A model generated the notes under the pieces. That model saw only the letters and a list, made by a program, of their open reading frames with translations, searched no databases and was not told the DNA's origin. From Ignavibacteria bacterium (GTDB lineage: Bacteria; Bacteroidota; Ignavibacteria; Kapaibacteriales; UBA4661): DNA of 64,000 bases. The stretch is taken from assembly GCA_014654705.1 (NCBI GenBank), contig JACVZY010000027.1, positions 1 to 64,000 of the forward strand, read 5' to 3'. The translations under genes were made by a program, and so were the position numbers. How positions within the stretch are numbered: position 1 is the stretch's first letter; every line of letters starts with the position of its first letter. Shown piece after piece: positions 25,334 to 34,300 of this stretch.

Positions 25334-28300
25334 TTATTTTACGATATTTACTTGTTGAGTGGTAGTCTCATTGTTTGTTCTAAGGCGGACGTGATACATC
25401 CCGCTTGCCAGCCAGCCCACTTTTACGCGGAGTGTGTGCTTCCCGGCGGTTTGTACTTCATTCAGTACGCCAAGTGTCTCATTCCCACGTGCATCCAGAA
25501 GCGTAATGCTCACTAAATCGCTTTCTGCAAGAGTGTAGGTGATTTCAATTTCATCCTTCGCAGGATTCGGTGCAATGGCGGTGAGTTGCGTTGTGCCGCC
25601 CGACGAGATAAGTCTCTTCCCGCCTGCTCTGGATGTACGTGCCGTAAAGGAGCTATCCAGTACCGTATCTAAAATTACATTCCCTGTACCCCATTGCACA
25701 TCCTCGATTTTGAGCGCTGTGTAGTCGGTGTTGCCCGCCACGACAACGCATTGGAACTGTGCGACTACATTTGTTCGCGGGTTCCAAGTTGTTGCCGGCA
25801 CGATAAAACGTATCATGCGATTGGTGTCCAGTTGCTGCATACGCACAAAGGTCTCATTCGGACTGAGCGCCAGTACATTTTTGTCTGCACGAATGATGGC
25901 TTTAATAAACGGATTTGCGGCGTTAAACACGCTATCAAGCGTGGTATTTCCTGTCGGAATGATGAAAATCTCCATCGTTACTCCGCTCCCGGGCGGTAAG
26001 TTGTTTTGTTGCGGGCGAATGCCAAGATTCACGGCTACGTCCTTGGGAGTACGGTTGCGGGAAAACGCCTCCAAAGGTGCATCAATTCTCTCCAACGTGG
26101 TTTGGACGCGGAGTGTGTCGCGTAAGTACCTATTCGCTTGCTCCGTGCTGCAACTGACCGGAATAACCAGCGTGTCACTTGCTGCCATTTCCACGCGCTG
26201 TATGCCGCCAGCGCGGAGCGTAAAGCCCTCGCCGCCGCGCAGGATGGTGAGATTATTGATTTCAAGGGGACTACCGCTAACATTCAGAAGCAGTGCCGAG
26301 ACAATTTTCGTTGTCCGCACTGGAATCGTATCGAACACAGGTGGAATGAACTTGAGCGCCCCGCCCCGCCCACGTAAGCGGTCTTGGAAGGTTTGTGTTT
26401 GTAATGCGCCCGACGGCAAGCCATTTACATCAATAGCACGGAATTGAGCGGTAAGTGCAGACTGCACCTCGCCAAGTGCGGCGGGCAGGAAGCCTGTGCT
26501 CACGGTTGTGTCTCGCCCCGGAGCGAGTGTGAAGGCACGTTGCAACCCTGCGCGAAAGACTGTACTCGCGGCAGTAAGATTCTCAATTCTGAGCGTTTGT
26601 GTGCTGATATTGCGCACGGTGAGCAGACGTGTTGCCGTGTCGCCACGTGGTATTCTGCCAAAGTCTAAACGATCTGCCGTCAAAAGCGCATCGCCGGCAG
26701 CTGTTGTGAAGTCACTGCTGCTTGGATTGCCAGCACCCCGCGCATTTTCAGCCCGGACACGCCAGAAAATTCGCGCCGATGAAGCAAGCGGAAAGCCGAT
26801 TGTGCCTTGTGCTGAAAATTCCACGCGCCCGCTTGTGAGTGCTTGCGCCGTTTGCGGTACACTCACGCTTGCCAATAGTGTGGTGAAGCTGGGTGTTCCC
26901 GATACCTCCAACCTGTACTGACGCGCTCCCGCAGTGCTTGTCCATACAAAAGTCGGCACAGGCGATATGTCCTCCGCCGCAAGCGCAGGCGCTATCAGAA
27001 CGATACTGTCTTGCGGTGGGAATGCAGGCGTGAACGTGGTTACGCGCAGCGGTGGTGTGGTCAATTTCAAATCCGGCAGCAGCGTATTCGAGATAACGCA
27101 TTTGTACGAACCGCTATCGCCGGGTGCAACCGACGGAATAAGCAATGTTGCTGTGGGCGAGGTTGCCTGAATCAGTACGTCGTCTTTCCACCATGAATAA
27201 CGATTGTTTATGCCCCGTGCTGCAACGCGCAGTCTGAGAGAGGCATCCAGCGCAACGCTTGTATCGGTGCGGTCGGATATACGCACATTGGGGCTTTGAG
27301 ATGTGTACGAGAAGATTGGTGTACTCAAGATCGCTTGCTGTGCGCCTGCCGAAGGACGCACGGGCACTTGCGATTCAATCGTGGCGAAGTCAAAACGGTT
27401 GCCCGCCAGACGCAGGGTGAGGCGTGGAATGGCAGTAAACGACGGCGATTCGAGAAGTTGATTCTGCTCCACATCAAGTATTTGCAGCGTATTCAGTTTT
27501 GCAAGACCGCTTGGTATCTCGCCACTGAGCGTGTTTCCGTTCAGCAAGAGTTCACGAAGATTGGTGAGTGTGCCAAGCTCGGCAGGAATCATGCCGCTCA
27601 GCTGGTTATTGCTAAGGTCGAGGCTTGTCAAATTCGGTGTTGTTGCCAATAGTGCTGTTTTTGCGGTCGTGCTGCTTGTGCCAAATGTTGTGGGGATGCG
27701 CCCCGTAAGGCGATTTCCACCCAAACGGAGCGACTTTAATTGCTGAAGAGTGCCGATTTCGGGAGGAATGCTATCCGAAAGCAGATTCCGACTGAGGTCG
27801 AGAGTGAGAAGGTTCGCCAGACGCGCAACATCGCGGCTAATGCGCCCCGTGAAGCGATTCCCGCTCAGATTCAGGCTCTCCAGTCCCGTAACCGTCCAGC
27901 ATTGTCCCAGCGTATCCGAGAGTAGATTATCGGACAAGTCCAGTTCCCGTAAGCGTGTAAGCGCTGCCATGTTTTGCGGTAGTGTACCGGTGAAGTGGTT
28001 CTGACCAAGGCGTAGTATCTCAAGGCTCGACGCTTGTGCAAGTGCTTGTGGTAGTGCCCCGCCAATACGATTGTTGCCTAAATCCAATGCCTTCAGTGTG
28101 CGCAAATTTTGCATTACAAACTCAGGAATGGAGCCACTTACATTGTTCTTGGGCATTCGGATTTCCACAACGCGGTCGCCTTCGACCTTCACACCAAAGC
28201 GCATTGCTGCCGGAACTCCCTGAACCGTCCAGTTTGTGGAAGTCGTCCAGTCCAAGCCAACAGTGGCGACATAAAACGCATCCAGTGCAAGCGAGTCTTC

Positions 28301-31300
28301 GCGGCGCATTGGGGGAAAACATTGGAACGTGGGGTCGAAGCTGAACATTGCGGATGTGGAAATCGCACCGACAGTCGTAACAATACTGACCACGCCGCTT
28401 CTGACCGTTCCTACCGTCGCCAGAATTTGCGTGGGCGAGACGACGCGGAATGCCTGCACGGGAACACCGCCCACCAGAACATTTGTAACTTTGCCACGCG
28501 GCTCCAAGCCAAGATTTTGCCCGTTGATGCTGACGGTTGAACATGTCCCGCCGAGCGGTGGCGTGAAGGTCGTGAGTGTCGGTAAGAAAGCTGCTTGTAC
28601 GGGAAGTTGGAATGTTGCGGTAGTGGCAATACCGCCGATGGCAAGGCTGAACACCAGCGACGGTGTGCTTTGTAGCGTTATTGGGACAATCCCGACGGGA
28701 AGACGGAAGCGCAGTGTCGCTGTGCCGGATGTGTTCTGCACACTCGCAATCGTCGCCGTAATGCCGTTTACGGTTAGTGTCAGTGTCGCTCCGGTGGGGA
28801 TGTTTGTGGCAAGAAGAGCAATTTCATTGCCTTCTTGGAGCGTTGCCACTGAGTTGGGGGGGAGAGCAGCAATAATGCTTGGTTGCGGAACACCTTCAGG
28901 AACACCGCCCGCGCTGTATCGTTGCGTGAACAGCGCCACGCCGCTTCTGGTTTGCACGGTAATTGTCCCAATCGTGCCATCGGCGTTGAGATTCTCTATC
29001 ACCCGCACTGCAAGGCGCTGCGCGAGGCTGTCAATTTGCCACGACGTGCTGTCTAAACGCATATTGGCGGCAGTTACCGAAAGCACATTGAGATAATGTG
29101 CGCCAAAAATCGTGAAAGTCTCGCCATTCCTCGCTTGTGCAGGATTAATGCTCTGAATCGCGGGTGGCGGAATCGTGCGAAGGACAAAGGACGACGTCGT
29201 AGAGCCATTGGGCGTTCGGACAATAAGATTTCCTAAGGCATTTGCAGGAAGAACGATGGTAAGGCGCGTGGTAGAATTGAATGTTGCCGAGAGTTGTAGT
29301 GTGCCGATGAAGACTGTCGTTGCGCCTGTTGCAAAATTTGCCCCTGTCACGGTGATAATTTCTCCGGCAGCGCCCGTGAGCGGTGCTACGGCTGTGACTA
29401 TCGGCGGGGGTGTGTAGGGTACGAGTGCCCGCACAGAATCTCGGCTGATGGCAGTGCCGTCAATGTTGGTCAGCACAACCTGCCCAATACTCAAGCCTGT
29501 GGGCAGAATAACGTTTGCTTGCGTAGCAGAAAGAATACTCACGGTCGTAGAGATACCGCCGATACTTGCTTGCGAGACATTGGTGAAATTCAAGCCCGAC
29601 ACGGTAACGGGTGTGCCGATAAGCGCGGCATTGGTCGAAAGTGCCGTGATAACGGGCGGCGTGGGGATGCGCGGCAGAACGGCAACGCCCGTAAGCGTGA
29701 GTGTGAGCGGCGTGGCACTGGCAGAGGTTACCGTTACCGTTGTCGTGAATATGCCGTTGGTAGAGGGTGTGAAGGTTGTTTGGAAAGGGATAGTAAGCGA
29801 TGTCGCGCCGGAAATGGTGACTGTACCTTGTGTTTGACTGATTCCCGTGTTCACAGCATAAGAAAATGCGGACAGAGTTGCCCGCGTAATCCCTGCCGTA
29901 ATAGCGCCGACAAGGTTTGTACCGTTTATTGTTGCCGAGAGCGAAGAGCTTTGACCGACGGTTACCGAACCAAAATCCAGCGTTGTCGGTGATGCAGTCA
30001 GCGTTGGTGCGGGTTGGTTCAAAAAAGGTACCAGTTGCATTGCCGCATCGGTCGTCAGAAGGTCAAGATCACCGTCGCGGTCTATATCGGCAGCAATCGG
30101 GAATGAAGATAGCGCACCGTTCCCGATACCGCTTTGGGTAAAGCTGCCCGAACCGTTATTCATCCAAATTTGAATCGTTCCCTGCACATCGCCAACAGCA
30201 ATATCCAAACGTCCGTCGCCATTAAAATCACCTGTTGTAATGCCTGTTGCCGCACCAGAACCGTAATTTGTGATACTAAAACCACCCGCACCATTGCCGA
30301 GCCAGACGCTGAAGAGTCTCGCCGGATTGGCTGAAAATGCCGCAATATCCATAATGCCGTCACCATTAAAGTCGCCTTTTTCCGCCATTTCCGGAAATGC
30401 AAGCGCAGCGCTACCCGCAACAACTACACCAGCATCAAAGGTAGCTGTTCCGCCCGGATTAAGCCCACTATTACGGAAAAGCCTAGCATCAGCACCGGGA
30501 GACATTACCAGAAGGTCTGTTCTACCGTCATTATCAAAATCAGCAGCAGCAAGACCTTTGAAATTTAGGGCGACGGGTATTTGTTGCGGCGCTGAGAAAC
30601 TACCGTTATTGGCTCCGTAATAGACATGGACGTGTATGAATCCAGCATCTCGTACCACAGCAAAATCCAATGCACCATCGCTGTTGAAATCGGCAACAGT
30701 AATTTGCAGGGGGGTCAAAAACATCATGGATGATGGAGTGAACACACCGCCTGCATTCATCAACACCACAACAGTACCCGAGACGTAACACGACACCACC
30801 ATATCCGGTCTGCCGTCGCTATTAAAATCGCCTACCGCAAGATGACTCGGCTGCGTTCCTCCGCCAAGCCCCACAAGCGGACCAAGCGTAAACGTCCCTG
30901 AAGCGCTTCCTTGCATGATTTGTATGGCGTTTGCTGCATCATTGACAAATGCCATATCCACAAAGCCGTCGCTGTTGTAATCCAGCGCCACAGAGCGTCT
31001 GATGGTGGAAGACATTGTCCCGGCTTGCACGGGTGCGGCAGCAAAAAACGTTGCCGGACCCACGCCTGCTCCGGCACGGTATTGCAACGTGAGCGGTCGT
31101 GCAGCGATACTGTTAGCATTTTGCGCGTTGGTAACGCTTACAAAAACTTCTTCATTCGGCAGGAGCGGTGGCGAAAGCGTGAGTTGCGCCGAAGCCGCGC
31201 CTGTGGGCTGCGAATACGTCCCGCTCCGAAAGCCCCGCATACCGCCCCAGACGCGGAAGGGCTGTACGGAAGCGGTTGCGGTGGTCATGGTCTGGTTGTA

Positions 31301-34300
31301 GGTGAGATTTATTGCGGCGTTTGGTTGCAGCGTTTGGGTGTTGCGCGTGGGGGAGAAGGATGTAAGGATGGGTTGGGTGGCGTTGAGGAAAATATTAACA
31401 TCCGGTGTACCTTCACTTCCGGCAATGAAGTCTATATCGCCGTCGCCATCGAGGTCGCCCGATGCAATGCCGAATGTGCCTCCAATTGTCGGATATGGAG
31501 AACCTACGGCAGAGATACTAAAATCGCCAGATCCGCTATTAAGCCGAACAATGAGCGCACCACCTGTTCTTCTTCCTGTTGCTACATCAAGATCTCCGTC
31601 TCCATCAACGTCTGCAAGCACAATCATTGCCGAAGAATTATCGGGGCTAGGCACTTGAAAAGGCGCTCCCGGAGCGGAATTACCAAAGCCGCCCGAACCG
31701 TTGTTGAGCCGAACATCAACTGTTCCAGTGCCAGCAATACCTTCTGCCACAACCGCTATATCCAAATAACCGTCTCCGTTTACATCACCCAATGATACGG
31801 AGGTGGGAGTAGCAGTATTGGTTGCAGCAACCCAGGTTCCTGAAAGTATCGAAACATCAGGAAGTGGGAATACACCTTGCCCATTATTGAGCATCACCGA
31901 AACAGTATGACTACCGTTGTTAGTTACAACGACATCAATATCGCCGTCGTTATCAACGTCGCCAAGGGCAATGCCATTAGGAACACTACCGCCTGTGGAA
32001 TAATCAATTGTTGGCGCAAGTGATCCGGTACCGTTATTTAGCAAAACGCTGATATTACCGCCATTGTTATTGGCAGCAACTACATCTAAATACCCATCGC
32101 CATTAACATCACCAAAGTTAATAACAGAATAGTCAGTGGCGCAGTTGAATGGTCCAAGAGGCATACTAAAATTACCGATGCCACCATTGCGCCAAATGGT
32201 AATCTGGCTTGGAAACGTTGTCACATTAACTACTGCCAAATCAAGGTCGCCATCATTGTCCATATCAGCAAAGAAGCAGCCCCCGGGACCGCCCGTAAAA
32301 GTACCTCCTGATGTGAAGTTTGCTTTACCATCATTCAGCAAGATTTCTACCAATGCTCCTTCGGTTGCTGCAATATCAAGGTCGCCGTCATTATCAACAT
32401 CACCAACGGCGACAATACCAGTAAAGTTGAGTGCTGAGGTAGATTTACGAACAAACGTTCCCGGTCCCACCCCCGCCTTTGCCGTGAAGCCATACACAAA
32501 GTTCTTTGCAGGTATAGAGGACGTGCTTTTAGCGGACTGGTGCGTTACCCACACCTGCTCGCCCGCACGGAAGCCGCCCACATTTGCCGTTACCGTGCCG
32601 CCCGCCACAGCGCGCGTCCCGCCTGTTTTGTAGCCCGAGAAGCCGCCCCAGATGTTGAGTGCGGGTACGTTAGCACTGGCAGGAGCCATATTTTGGTTGT
32701 AGGTGAGTGATACGGCGCTGGTGTTGGGTGCTGAAGATGTGTTGCGTGCCGGGGAGAGTGTGGTGAGAGTCGGTTGGACGGCATTTTTGAGGACAGAAAC
32801 AAGATTACTCGCGCCGCTATTTGTTACCGCCAAATCAAGGTCGCCGTCGCCATCAAAATCGCCCGCGGCAAGATAGTTAGGAGCGCTAAGAGCAGGATAT
32901 TTTACAGCATTCGTAAATGAGGCGCTGCCGTTATTGAGCAAAATACTTATATCGGTAGAGCCGTAATTTACTGCGGCAAGGTCAAGAGTGCCATTGCCAT
33001 CAAAGTCTGCCATTGATACAAATACAGGACTGGGAAATGCCCCAAACGTAGGATATGATGCGAGGCTCATAAAATTTCCTGCGCCGATATTCTTAAAAAT
33101 TTGTACTGTATTTAGGTCGGAGTTCGTCACAGCAAGGTCTGATTTCCCATCACCGTCTAAGTCTCCGGCTGCTACAAACACAGGGTTTGCCCCTGCCGTC
33201 GTAATATTTGGTGCAGCACTAAATGTCCCATCCCCATTATTCAGCAAAATGCTTACCGTGCCACCAAGGTTATTTCCTACAGCTAGATCGATATCGCCGT
33301 CGTTATCCAAATCTGCTGCCGCCACACAGCGCGGGTTAGAGCCTACCGTAGGATTTGTCCCGGGAGTAAATGTTCCATTGCCATTATTCAATAAAATGTT
33401 TATCGTAGTACCAGTGGTATTAGCTACAAGGAGGTCAAGATCACCATCACCATCAATATCCGCAGAGGTAAGGTGCCAACATTGTCCGATACCTGTAACA
33501 TAGTTACTCGACACAGCAAAAGTGCCTGTGCCATTGGCATTATTAAAAAGAATATACACTGCAGAAGAACCACCAGTACCTGTAACTGCAAGGTCTGAAG
33601 AGCCGTCATTATTAAAGTCACCCGCAGTAACAGTCCACGGATTCAGCCCTCCCAGTGCTGCACTGAGAATTTGGCTTCCCGTTGTAAATGTTCCTGTGCC
33701 GTCATTAAGTAAAATATCTACTTGCGATGGACTCCCTACGGCAAGATCAAGGTCGCCGTCGCCGTCAAAATCTCCCGTCGCCGTTGTGCGAGCATCAACA
33801 CCGACTACAGGCGTAGAAGTTTGATAAAACGTCGCCGGACCTGTGCCTGCCTTTGTTCTAAATCCATACACCGTCGGCTTTGCCCGTACACCGCTTGTCG
33901 CCTGAGCATTGACTACCGTGACAGATACTTCTTCACCCGGGCGGAAAGGACGTGCGGCATTCGGCATGAACGTTGTCGTGTTACCGCTTTGTGTGGCTGT
34001 TCCACCGATATTTCCGGATAACGGCAAACTTCGGTATCCAGACATACCACCCCAAACATAGAGATTATGCGCTATGGAAGCTGGCGACGGCAATGAAGCG
34101 GTTGCTGTAGTCATCGGCTGCGACCATGAAAGCGTAAGGCTTGTGGGCGTTTGTGTGTTGGAATTGCGGGCGGGATTTGTAGAAATAAGCAGTGTTGAAG
34201 GTGCATTGATGAGTATAGAAACATTGTTTGTCTGATTATTGGGGGTAGCAATATCAATATCACCATCATTATCAAAATCAGCCATTGTTATCCCCCAAGG

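Noticed and set aside
30911-31795. Plus-strand open frame of 294 codons inside the giant gene
   Set aside because: It is a mirror of FG-GAP repeat DNA; the product is Cys/Arg/His-rich with no fold pattern, whereas the minus frame is continuous for 3802 codons.
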